This document shows, piece by piece, positions 48,591-56,600 of a DNA stretch of 64,000 nt (within the stretch, counting starts at the first letter, position 1; each line of letters begins with the position of its first letter). The notes under the pieces were generated by a model. It ran no database searches, was not told where the DNA came from, and worked only from the letters and a program-made list of their open reading frames with translations. The translations under genes and the position numbers were made by a program. Source of the DNA: Bacteroides sp. GM023 (GTDB lineage: Bacteria; Bacteroidota; Bacteroidia; Bacteroidales; Bacteroidaceae); contig NZ_JAAXGE010000010.1 of assembly GCF_014750685.1 (NCBI RefSeq), positions 124,001 to 188,000 of the forward strand. Reading direction: 5' to 3'.

Positions 48591-49808
48591 CTATTTGATT
48601 TCTCGAACAAGCATCCCCGGATAAAAATTACCACCACTTACTTTAACAAAAGTTGTAGCTTTCAAATCTGCTCCATAAGCACCTTCTTCCGCAGCCATAT
48701 AACGGTTGTCCCATATCTTATTAGCAACAGGTTTAATAATACCCATCCGTTTGTATTCAATCTTGCCTTCAACTTCCCTGGCTTCAAGAACTTCAAATTT
48801 GGAATCTTTTCCGACACCTTCTTTCTGTCCTATCTGCACAGTAATAGCAGGTTCTACATTCAATATTGGGGCTTTTATTTTAAATTGCTCATATTTCTTT
48901 TGTAAGTCTGCCACATTTTCATCAATAGCCCGTTGGCAGGCTTTACGAATCATCTGTAAGGGTTCTTCTTCTTTTATTCCCAAGAAAGACGTTTTAGCAC
49001 CGCTGGATTCCACTTCACCAATATACTTCATCTGAAACGCGCCACGATTCTTCTCGAAAGCCAGCTTCTTTTGCTCATCCGCTTTTTCCGAATAGTAAAG
49101 GGTATAAAACTGGTTCGCAATCTCTTCATTCCATATCAATTGATAAAGACGAGTATGTATTTTAACAGAGAAACCTTTCAGCGTAGCTACAATATCGCCA
49201 TAATTCTGCCCCAGTTTAGCATAATCACTATTCCCCGTAGCCATTCCGGCAACACCGCCAAGAACAGTCAAAGCAAGTCCCCATGTTTTGGCACGGGCAT
49301 TTTTATCTATATAGCGAACCTCGTTTACCAATAAGTATGTATTTCCTATTAAATCCTCTCCCGCATCTTGCAACATAGCAATTCCTCTTTTTGAACGTTT
49401 TGCCAATTCCTTGTCAAATTCCGATGCGTTATAAAGCCCACGTTCTTTTACCAGTTCCATATCACACTCTCCTGTCAGGATGTTCCTGTTAAACCATTTT
49501 CCTACGAGCCGACTGGCTATATGATTACGATTCACAAAGCCCGTAATATCTTCCGTATATTTTCCTTTACAATCTACAACAACAGCATTTATACTCAATC
49601 CATGATCATTATATTTGTCAGGAACAGGAATTGCCAAAAACTGGTCTTTTATCTCGTCACAGAAATCTTGTTCACTATGGCTTACAAGTATACTATAAAT
49701 AGAACTACGGCGATATTTCATATCCTGTTGAGCAGTCTCCTGCGCCTCAGATTCAGATAGTACGAACGTTGCCAATAATATCGATATTAAAAGTCTTATT
49801 TTTCTCAT
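48591..49808 (-). CDS. Exported protein of unknown function, cassette B gene 5
   Basis: The ATG at 49808 (MRKIRLLIS) is chosen because an earlier start at 49832 overlaps the WG gene and puts a charged segment before the signal peptide. The 405-aa product has a signal peptide ending SEAQ. It parallels 38609-39826 with KYRRSSIYS, PVPDKY, DAGEDLIGNTY, WDNRYMAAE and the REIK end, roughly half identical by eye. Function unknown. No terminator is seen before the barrel and CXXX genes, so these are probably co-transcribed. Confidence 0.73.
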   Translation of the reverse strand: MRKIRLLISILLATFVLSESEAQETAQQDMKYRRSSIYSILVSHSEQDFCDEIKDQFLAIPVPDKYNDHGLSINAVVVDCKGKYTEDITGFVNRNHIASRLVGKWFNRNILTGECDMELVKERGLYNASEFDKELAKRSKRGIAMLQDAGEDLIGNTYLLVNEVRYIDKNARAKTWGLALTVLGGVAGMATGNSDYAKLGQNYGDIVATLKGFSVKIHTRLYQLIWNEEIANQFYTLYYSEKADEQKKLAFEKNRGAFQMKYIGEVESSGAKTSFLGIKEEEPLQMIRKACQRAIDENVADLQKKYEQFKIKAPILNVEPAITVQIGQKEGVGKDSKFEVLEAREVEGKIEYKRMGIIKPVANKIWDNRYMAAEEGAYGADLKATTFVKVSGGNFYPGMLVREIK

Positions 49809-49819
49809 TTTCTTATTCT

Positions 49820-51883
49820 TTAATAGTCCCACATATCATTTTCTATAGTTCCGGTCAGTTCACATTTATTACGTTCCTGATTATTCTTAATCACAAACCT
49901 GTAAGTATCTATTTCTTTCCATGTCTCCATCCCTTGATTGAGCATCTGTGAATAAGCCTTAATCGCTAAATCTCCATTTGGCATTATGCAAGGAATCAAT
50001 ACTTTACCCTCAGAAGAAATACATCCGACTTTATTGTTCTTATCCCAAACCACAGCAACTCCCTCAAAGTCCGCATTAAAATTTCTAAAGCCTGTATACC
50101 CGACATTGAAAGCCAATTGATTTGTTTCGGTTGACCAACAGTACCACAAGCCTTTATTTTCTTTTTGCACCCATAGAAGTTTCGGCTTCCATTCTGTTTT
50201 TACGGCTGTATTGTTCCACTTACATTCCACAGCCATCTTATTGTCCGGTTCTATTTCACCCCAACCTGATTTTGTGCGCACACTAGCCCACCCGTACTTA
50301 AAAGACCGAGCTGATTCATACATAGCCGGAATCGCATAGTTTCCTTTTTTATCAAGGAATCCATATAATCCGCCTTTATTCTTTTGCGCACACATAAGTC
50401 CCTCGCTGACAGGGCTAATCAAATTATAAGTAGGAGGAATAATTTCGTGTCCGATACTATCTATAATACCACATTTATCACCATTCTTAACTACATATAT
50501 ACTCTCCCTCATTGGCAGAATCAAACTATAGTCATTCGATATTTTACGACCATTCTTGTCTATCAAATACTGTTTCCCATTAGTTGCAATGACAGCATTT
50601 CCTTTTTCAAAAGGAGTGACTACTTCAACGTCCACCCAATCTTTAAAAAGTAATTTGCCCGATCTGATATTGTAATAATTCGATTGTATTCTTTTCTTTT
50701 TCTCGCGAGCCAACGAAATAAAACCATCACTGGGGCAATACGCCAAATCATACTTATCTGGCGGCAACAGCATATTACCATCCCCATCAAACACTCCTAT
50801 TTTATGAAAATACTTTTCATTCGCTTTCCTATAGTCATATTTATGCATTTCTCCATTCAAACTAGAGAATCCAAATTTATTAGACACTACTATATAGGTG
50901 TTTTCCGACATAGACAATGTACTGAACTTCTTTGGAGACAATAAGTCATAAGTCAGCAATTCAAAACTGCCACACTCTTCTGACAACTTCCGTTCCGCCT
51001 CTGACATTTTTTTCAAGTAGGACTCATTCAACTCTTTAGTATGACTTTCCACATATTTCTTCGTTTCAGAGAAATCAAATTCGGAAGATGATACTTTTAA
51101 GCTAAAGCTAAATATATTAGGAGTATACCGCATTAACGCATACCCCTCTTTCTTTATTTTTCTAAGTTGCTTAATGTATTCCGGATCATTATAAATTGAG
51201 GCCATCAACGGATTCGCATCAGGCGCTAATTCTTCAAAAGTCCCGATAGCTTTGTATTTTACAGGAACAACAAGGTCACCATTACGTTTGTACACGCCAA
51301 ACTTTCCGCCTTTCACAACATCCCGATTCTTTTTCTTATCAAATTTGCCGCCTTCGTTCACCCAGCAATATCCACGCTCATTGAACGTTCCGACAGCAGC
51401 ATATTTACAAGGAATGAAAACATGAAACCCATCATCTATATAGCCATATTTTCCTCCTTTCATTACATAGGCAAGACCATCCTTAAACAAGCCAATCTCG
51501 TCATACTCAGCTTTCATTATAACATCTCCACGCCGATTGATATACCCCCACTTCGCACCGCTAAGAATTCCATCCTTTACACTTCCTCCTTCCGCAATCT
51601 TGCAATAATCACCATTCCATTCGTACATCTCCGAATACTTTATCTTTATCACCTCTTTACCTCTCGTATCAATATATCCCCACTTATCCCCTTTTTTAAC
51701 TTTCGCCCTACCATCAATAAAAGGATAAGCCTCCTTGAATTTGTAATCAATCACTTTCTTTCCGTCGAGGTCTACATATCCCCATTTTCCTTTCCCGTTT
51801 TGTTCAGGCACAAGGGTTTGTGCGTTCAAAATTGATGCTCCCATCACTAGATAGAAAACAATCAGCCAACAAATACGATTCAT
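49820..51883 (-). CDS. WG-repeat exported protein, cassette B gene 4
   Basis: The 687-aa protein has a signal peptide ending LNAQ and WG repeats (KGKWGYVDLDGKKVIDYKF, DKWGYIDTRGKEVIKIKY) at about 45-residue spacing, dense at both ends with a non-repeat helical stretch near 250-320. It is equal in length to the WG protein of cassette A but its repeats are clearly diverged while neighbouring proteins stay close. This fits a binding module that changes target. Confidence 0.82.
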   Translation of the reverse strand: MNRICWLIVFYLVMGASILNAQTLVPEQNGKGKWGYVDLDGKKVIDYKFKEAYPFIDGRAKVKKGDKWGYIDTRGKEVIKIKYSEMYEWNGDYCKIAEGGSVKDGILSGAKWGYINRRGDVIMKAEYDEIGLFKDGLAYVMKGGKYGYIDDGFHVFIPCKYAAVGTFNERGYCWVNEGGKFDKKKNRDVVKGGKFGVYKRNGDLVVPVKYKAIGTFEELAPDANPLMASIYNDPEYIKQLRKIKKEGYALMRYTPNIFSFSLKVSSSEFDFSETKKYVESHTKELNESYLKKMSEAERKLSEECGSFELLTYDLLSPKKFSTLSMSENTYIVVSNKFGFSSLNGEMHKYDYRKANEKYFHKIGVFDGDGNMLLPPDKYDLAYCPSDGFISLAREKKKRIQSNYYNIRSGKLLFKDWVDVEVVTPFEKGNAVIATNGKQYLIDKNGRKISNDYSLILPMRESIYVVKNGDKCGIIDSIGHEIIPPTYNLISPVSEGLMCAQKNKGGLYGFLDKKGNYAIPAMYESARSFKYGWASVRTKSGWGEIEPDNKMAVECKWNNTAVKTEWKPKLLWVQKENKGLWYCWSTETNQLAFNVGYTGFRNFNADFEGVAVVWDKNNKVGCISSEGKVLIPCIMPNGDLAIKAYSQMLNQGMETWKEIDTYRFVIKNNQERNKCELTGTIENDMWDY

Positions 51884-51905
51884 ATTATTAGTTTTTAGTT
51901 GTATG

Positions 51906-52829
51906 TTATTTTATCACATTAATTTCTGTCTGCTGTCCTCTGCCGTAAGCCATTCCGATTTCTTTTGCAGCATTTATTTGCTCTTTCATCAAATCGACAC
52001 TATCATCATAAACTTTCATTTGATGTTGTACTTCTACTTGTACCCGGCTCTTTATTTCGGCATACAGTGTTTCGCCTTTAGAATAAGCAGGTGACTTTGG
52101 ATCTATTAAAGACAACCAATAACAAGCTTCCTCAGCGGCAGCACTGGTCTGTTCAACTGTCCATATCCTACGAGCCTTCTTTAAATAGTTTTCTCCGATT
52201 TTATCCCTCGCTTTCGGATAAATAGTTGTTATTTCACGAGTTACTTCATTATAGTATTTGCAGCACTCCGGTACGGAAGCCAACAAGTTAAAAGCTTCTT
52301 CATACTTTTCCAGACCTGCCAACCGATGTGCCTGCAATACAATTTGCCCTGTGTGTTGATTGTAATAATCCAGCACTTTACTTTTTGCTCCTTTGATGAA
52401 GTCCGACAATTTCTTGTTTTGCGGATTTATCAACCTCATGGCATTTTGCACAGCTTTTATTTCTGTCGCACCGGCTCCCCTTACGTTGACAACCAAAGTT
52501 GCCATAGTTTTCAGACCTGCCCTATCCACCAATTTGATAACAATATCACACTGGCAAGTCGCACTTGCCGGAATAGTAGGCACAATCTCTTTCTGCATAC
52601 CTACAACATCCGCTGTGAGGAAGAATTGAGTATAAAAGAAATCTGCTGAAATACCTTGAGTAACAACTAATTGTTCCATTTTTGAACGCAAGTATTCTTG
52701 CTGTGTTTCATTCATTCCGTCAATATGTTCTGCTATTAACACAGCGATAGGAGTGTCACATTCTTCTTGTGCTGACATTCCATTGAGAAACATCAGCAAT
52801 ACAATAAATACACTTATAATCCTTTTCAT
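51906..52829 (-). CDS. Exported TPR-like protein of unknown function, cassette B gene 3
   Basis: The 307-aa protein has a signal peptide ending MSAQ. It aligns throughout with 41989-42909: EHIDGMNETQQEYLRSKMEQLVV, AHRLAGLEKYEEAFNLLASV, EEACYWLSLIDPKS, and the identical QQTEINVIK end. The helical second half looks TPR-like. Gaps of 8 nt to gene 2 and 22 nt to gene 4 show one operon. Function unknown. Confidence 0.75.
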   Translation of the reverse strand: MKRIISVFIVLLMFLNGMSAQEECDTPIAVLIAEHIDGMNETQQEYLRSKMEQLVVTQGISADFFYTQFFLTADVVGMQKEIVPTIPASATCQCDIVIKLVDRAGLKTMATLVVNVRGAGATEIKAVQNAMRLINPQNKKLSDFIKGAKSKVLDYYNQHTGQIVLQAHRLAGLEKYEEAFNLLASVPECCKYYNEVTREITTIYPKARDKIGENYLKKARRIWTVEQTSAAAEEACYWLSLIDPKSPAYSKGETLYAEIKSRVQVEVQHQMKVYDDSVDLMKEQINAAKEIGMAYGRGQQTEINVIK

Positions 52830-52837
52830 GATACTTT

Positions 52838-53788
52838 TTATTTATCACCTATAATCAATTGACATCTTCCCAATCCATGAGGAATTACCTTACAGTTAAG
52901 ATTGTACGGAGGTTTACGCAACACCTTTCTCAATTCCTTTACAAAATCTTCCGTATCCATTGCTTTGCCGTTTTCATTCATCATCGGGATTCGAACCTGA
53001 CTGAACATTGCAAAATTCTCCGAACCTTCCATTTTCGAAAACCGTCCTTTCACACAATGTGTCTCCAGCCATTCCTCAATGATATCAATCAATTCATTTT
53101 CACCATATTCAGTTTCCAAATCAATACCTGCTCCCGTATCGAATACATTTATATCAATAGAAACCTCTCTACCATTTTCAAACAAATTGTCGAAGTGAGC
53201 CTGTAGTTGCGAGGTAAAATTATCCATATTGACAAGGATGGCTTCTTCAATTAAGACAGGAATCTCCGCCGAAAAAGAGGGTTCTCCTGTTCCTTGTGCC
53301 CCTGCAACTTGCATATTAGTGTAGGCATCAATACCGCGCAAATTATATGTTACCGACTTCTTTGGTCCCAATACATTCACGCTCCAATCAACTTCCAGGA
53401 TAATGTCACACTTAGCAGTTCGTTTCAACATATCCAATGCTGTTTCTGTCAACACGGCACCCGAATTCTTACTCAAAGTCATGGAGTTCCGGGCATTTAT
53501 CATTTCCATGTTTTTTATAGAAGCAGAAAGGTCTTTTAAAGGAAATCCCTTATCAGCCATCAAAATGCCTATCTTAGAGATAACATTCATTAAATCTTTA
53601 TCTTGCGCCAGTGCCTTCTTATAATCCGGGAACGTTTCACTTCCCAAGTCCGTTTTTCTGTCAAACACATAACCTCTTTCATTACACCATGGTAAACTGG
53701 GAATAACCATTAATTCCGGCTTTTTTGCTTGTCCTAGCAAGTTACTCGAAAAGAAGAGTAAAACAAAAACATAATATATCCGTTTCAT
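52838..53788 (-). CDS. Exported protein of unknown function (possibly DUF6175), cassette B gene 2
   Basis: The 316-aa protein has a signal peptide ending LLGQ and the KKPELMVIPSLPWCNERGY mature start. About 37 differences in 297 mature residues separate it from 42922-43872. Most are conservative (I/V, D/E, S/N), so both copies look functional. The block AKCDIILEVDWSV and the NMDNFTSQL helix are fully kept. Probably periplasmic; function unknown. Confidence 0.75.
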   Translation of the reverse strand: MKRIYYVFVLLFFSSNLLGQAKKPELMVIPSLPWCNERGYVFDRKTDLGSETFPDYKKALAQDKDLMNVISKIGILMADKGFPLKDLSASIKNMEMINARNSMTLSKNSGAVLTETALDMLKRTAKCDIILEVDWSVNVLGPKKSVTYNLRGIDAYTNMQVAGAQGTGEPSFSAEIPVLIEEAILVNMDNFTSQLQAHFDNLFENGREVSIDINVFDTGAGIDLETEYGENELIDIIEEWLETHCVKGRFSKMEGSENFAMFSQVRIPMMNENGKAMDTEDFVKELRKVLRKPPYNLNCKVIPHGLGRCQLIIGDK

Positions 53789-53812
53789 GTCCTGATAGTT
53801 TATAGTTTCATT

Positions 53813-54313
53813 TTAAAAGCCTGATGATAGCCCTCTGATAATATTATCGGCTTCCAATTGTTTTCGCAACTGATCTTTTGCCACAGAAACCACAGCACCT
53901 ATTTTATATTGCCGCTTTGTTACTTTGACACGTTCAAACGCACCTTCTACAATAGTTGCAAAATTCAAATAGGCGTTTTTCTTCTCGAAAAACTCGTCAA
54001 AATACTCCTTGTTTTCTTCTTCTACAGATAAGTTCTTAGCGAATGGTTTCTGACCGCTACATTTCGTGCTGCCAGTAACCCCTTTAAATATAATTCCATG
54101 AACGGCATACTTCCGGAGTGTTTCCGGTTTCAGATTCAGTTTGTTTGCATACACCCATACCTTTACCAGGTAAGTACCTTCTACTCCATTTCCTTCACAA
54201 ATAATGTCATATCTCCTATCAATGTTCTGTTTCACATTTTGTCCGTACATTGATATAGACTTAATAGAAAAAAGGAACAGAGCAATAACTATTAAGTAAT
54301 CACGTCGTTTCAT
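53813..54313 (-). CDS. Exported protein of unknown function, cassette B gene 1
   Basis: The ATG at 54313 (MKRRDYLIVIALFLFS) gives 166 aa with a signal peptide ending MYGQ. The frame continues upstream to 54553, but that part lies inside the conserved leader RNA and is not protein. The mature part (QNIDRRYDIICEGNGVEGTY, VKVWVYANK) matches 43895-44422. First gene of the long operon leading into the CXXX system. Function unknown. Confidence 0.75.
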   Translation of the reverse strand: MKRRDYLIVIALFLFSIKSISMYGQNVKQNIDRRYDIICEGNGVEGTYLVKVWVYANKLNLKPETLRKYAVHGIIFKGVTGSTKCSGQKPFAKNLSVEEENKEYFDEFFEKKNAYLNFATIVEGAFERVKVTKRQYKIGAVVSVAKDQLRKQLEADNIIRGLSSGF

Positions 54314-54331
54314 TCCTGCTTTTTGTTTTGT

Positions 54332-54643
54332 CTGCTTATAGCCTCCCCGGATTGGGCAAAAAATAAAAAAGGCATGGGAGTCTGTACTTTTGCTTATCCC
54401 GCATTCAGGCTCTCGCATTGCCCATCTGTAAGGATAAGCAACGCAGCTAGCCCACGCCAAGATGAGATATACAGAACACCATGCGCAGCATAATGTTTGA
54501 TACGACACCTTAAGTGGACGCTTCCCGTTGCCGTATCTCCCTACAGATTTCAAATTTGCGAGATTCGAATGCAGAAGATAACGTTTGGTAAACGCCTTTC
54601 TTAATTATAAAAAGTCCCCGCCACCCCCTCTAGGGCTAGCTGG
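54332..54643 (-). ncRNA. Structured leader RNA, copy 2 (upstream of cassette B-CXXX operon)
   Basis: This is the second copy of the leader at 38112-38424. Arms: AGCTAGCCC (54445-54453) with 54633-54641; TGCTTATCC (54391-54399) with 54432-54440; ATCTGTA (54424-54430) with TACAGAT (54542-54548). The last stem carries two compensatory base-pair changes relative to copy 1. Most differences elsewhere are single substitutions. Because the two copies precede unrelated operons, the RNA itself is the shared unit. Family not recognised. Confidence 0.7.
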
Positions 54644-54649
54644 ATGCTG

Positions 54650-54682
54650 CAAATATAGAGAGTTAAATTAAGAACAACAAAT
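54650..54682 (-). promoter_or_regulatory. Promoter of leader RNA copy 2
   Basis: On the minus strand TATATTTG (54650-54657) is a full -7 box and ATTTG (54678-54682) a -33 element, spacer 20 nt, the same as copy 1. It should drive the operon from 54313 to 44668. Confidence 0.8.
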
Positions 54683-54801
54683 TTTATTTTAAATTTCTTA
54701 CTTCTTCATGCCATATCTTCCTTTCCAACATCTTACATATTAATATCCAATAAACAGAATAATAACACCCAACAAGTGGTTTAGCTATAAGATATATTCA
54801 T

Positions 54802-54809
54802 TACCTTTG
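54802..54809 (+). promoter_or_regulatory. -7 box of the HU-like gene
   Basis: TACCTTTG with a TTTA about 18 nt upstream. Transcription from here would place the 23-bp repeats in the 5' leader. Confidence 0.45.
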
Positions 54810-54825
54810 CAACATACGCAATACC

Positions 54826-54906
54826 AGATGCTCATCTCGTCATGTACGACATGCTCATCTGGTATCGTACGAGATGAGCATCCGGTAATGTACGAGATGA
54901 GCATCT
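54826..54906. repeat. Four 12-bp dyads with exact 23-bp period, arranged 2+2 inverted
   Basis: Cores start at 54826 (AGATGCTCATCT), 54849 (ACATGCTCATCT), 54872 (AGATGAGCATCC) and 54895 (AGATGAGCATCT). The period is exactly 23 bp. The first two are in one orientation and the last two in the other, so the array is a large inverted repeat. Spacers share a GTACG segment. It lies 108 bp before the HU-like gene. Confidence 0.75.
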
Positions 54907-54982
54907 GGTACAATAAAACAAAGTAGCAAGCAATTCGTATCTCTACGAGAACCGGATGCCAGCATTACTTAATAAAGAAACA

Positions 54983-54996
54983 GGGTATATATACCC
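54983..54996. repeat. Perfect 14-bp palindrome before the HU-like gene
   Basis: GGGTATATATACCC is fully self-complementary and ends 17 nt before the start codon at 55014. It may be an operator or a translation-blocking hairpin. Confidence 0.45.
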
Positions 54997-55013
54997 AATA
55001 AATAAGGTACAAT

Positions 55014-55502
55014 ATGAGTTTAATCTATTTAGTAAGAAAGAAAATGTTTCCTCATGAAGGGGGCATGAAGTCATTGTACTATGCAGTGCAACGCAAACTA
55101 CAAAAAAGAGGTGGAAGAGATGAAAGAGATTTGGCGAGAATGCTTTCCCAACGCAGCAGTCTTACAGAAGGTGAGGTGCTTGGCGTACTGACAGAGCTGC
55201 CTAAAGCTATCGAGAAAATCCTGGAAGGTGGAGAATCCGTAACCATTCATGACTTGGGTTCTTTCCATGTGGCTATCACAAGCGACGGTTACGAATATCC
55301 GGACGACATTATGCCACATAACGTGCGATTATCAAAAGTGTTCTTTACAGCCGATCGCAAACTTGCTACCCGATTGAAAAGAATGAAATTCTTCCGCTAT
55401 CCATTATCCAAATACTTCCCTAAGAATGCACTAAGACCGGAAACAGTCAAGGCTGAAGTAGAACAGGAAGCCAAAGGGGAAATTGACTTTGAAGAAGAAT
55501 AA
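55014..55502 (+). CDS. HU-family (HU-HIG type) DNA-binding protein
   Basis: The 162-aa protein has the Bacteroidetes HU-like layout: KSLYYAVQRKLQKRGGRDERDLARML helices, LPKAIEKILEGGESVTIHDLGSFHV with the turn and beta strand, and a basic arm region (ADRKLATRLKRMKFFRY). It is longer than classical HU (about 90 aa), with an acidic tail ending in GEIDFEEE. It probably shapes DNA. The repeat array in its leader makes self-regulation possible. Confidence 0.82.
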   Translation: MSLIYLVRKKMFPHEGGMKSLYYAVQRKLQKRGGRDERDLARMLSQRSSLTEGEVLGVLTELPKAIEKILEGGESVTIHDLGSFHVAITSDGYEYPDDIMPHNVRLSKVFFTADRKLATRLKRMKFFRYPLSKYFPKNALRPETVKAEVEQEAKGEIDFEEE

Positions 55503-55583
55503 TCCCTTTTTCCAATAATCGTTAAACAAAAACGGGTTGAATACCTTATATATAATAGTAGTAGAATATAAACATAAGAATAT

Positions 55584-56417
55584 ATGAAATATATAGGAGC
55601 ACACGTAAGTGCGTCAGGTGGTGTAGAATTCGCCCCTATCAATGCGCACGAAATAGGAGCAAATGCTTTTGCCTTATTCACCAAAAATCAACGTCAATGG
55701 GTGAGCAAACCATTAACGGAAGAAAGTATCAGTCTTTTCAAAGAGAATTGTGAGAAATACGGTTTCCAACTGGAGTACATCCTGCCACATGACAGTTATC
55801 TTATTAACTTAGGCCATCCGGATGAAGAAGGGCTCGCTAAAAGCCGCGCCGCTTTTTTGGATGAGATGCAACGCTGTGAAGAACTTGGATTGAAACTCTT
55901 AAATTTTCATCCCGGCAGTTCTCTTAATAAGATATCAGTCGAAGATTGTCTCTCTCTTATTGCAGAAAGCATTAATATCACTTTGGAAAAGACAAAAGGG
56001 GTGACAGCCGTTATTGAAAACACTGCCGGACAAGGTAGTAATTTAGGAAGTGAATTTTGGCAACTGAAATACATTATCGACCGTGTGAATGACAAAAGTC
56101 GGGTAGGTATTTGTCTTGATACCTGTCACACCTATACGGCCGGATATGATATTGTAAACGAATACGATAAAGTCTTTGACGAATTTGAGAAAGAAGTAGG
56201 ATTCAATTACCTTCGTGGTATGCACTTGAATGATTCCAAGAAAGCATTAGGCAGTCATGTAGACCGCCACGACAGCATTGGTGAAGGTTTAATTGGAAAA
56301 GCATTCTTTGAAAGATTAATGAAAGATCCCAGGTTTGACAATATACCACTCATACTCGAAACTCCGGATGAAAGCAAGTGGGCGGAAGAGATTGCATGGT
56401 TGAGAAGCGTCGAATAA
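55584..56417 (+). CDS. nfo: Endonuclease IV (AP endonuclease)
   Basis: The 277-aa protein matches the Nfo family at normal length: GAHVSASGGVEFAP at the N-terminus, FHPGSS, IENTAGQGSNLG, ICLDTCHTYTAGYD, MHLNDSKKALGSHVDRHDSIGEG and LETPDE near the end. These blocks supply the His, Glu and Asp ligands of the three-zinc site. The enzyme cuts DNA at abasic sites in base excision repair. It follows the HU-like gene by 81 nt, possibly with its own promoter. Confidence 0.95.
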   Translation: MKYIGAHVSASGGVEFAPINAHEIGANAFALFTKNQRQWVSKPLTEESISLFKENCEKYGFQLEYILPHDSYLINLGHPDEEGLAKSRAAFLDEMQRCEELGLKLLNFHPGSSLNKISVEDCLSLIAESINITLEKTKGVTAVIENTAGQGSNLGSEFWQLKYIIDRVNDKSRVGICLDTCHTYTAGYDIVNEYDKVFDEFEKEVGFNYLRGMHLNDSKKALGSHVDRHDSIGEGLIGKAFFERLMKDPRFDNIPLILETPDESKWAEEIAWLRSVE

Positions 56418-56495
56418 ACGAACAGAAAATACAAGTTATAGAACATATTTACAAAAAAAGTCCCAATTTTATACTATTATATTGAATATAATATA

Positions 56496-56503
56496 TACTT
56501 TTG
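56496..56503 (+). promoter_or_regulatory. -7 box of the LruC-domain gene
   Basis: TACTTTTG fits the -7 consensus. The hairpin at 56506-56545 starts at the expected transcription start. Confidence 0.45.
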
Positions 56504-56505
56504 TA

Positions 56506-56545
56506 CCCGTAAGCATTTGAACTCCAAAGAGTAAGTGCTTACGGG
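56506..56545 (+). promoter_or_regulatory. 5'-terminal hairpin in the leader of the LruC-domain gene
   Basis: CCCGTAAGCA (56506-56515) pairs perfectly with TGCTTACGGG (56536-56545), loop 20 nt, followed by CTTTATTTT. It could be an attenuator, a message-stabilising 5' hairpin, or the end of the upstream nfo transcript. Confidence 0.5.
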
Positions 56546-56600
56546 CTTTATTTTAAACAAAACAAACCGTATAAATCGCATAAACAAAAACAATTCAGAT

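Noticed and set aside
54314..54553. N-terminal 80 residues of a longer frame before the cassette B gene 1
   Set aside because: The stretch lies wholly inside the conserved leader RNA, which also occurs before SusC where it is not in frame with a gene. The signal peptide begins at 54313.
38112..54643. Leader repeats as insertion sequence remnants
   Set aside because: No transposase fragment, terminal inverted repeats or target duplication was seen, and each copy ends in a proper promoter and conserved stems.
54826..54906. CRISPR array
   Set aside because: Units are near-palindromes 23 bp apart with similar spacers and inverted orientation halves, and no cas genes are near. It is an operator-like array.
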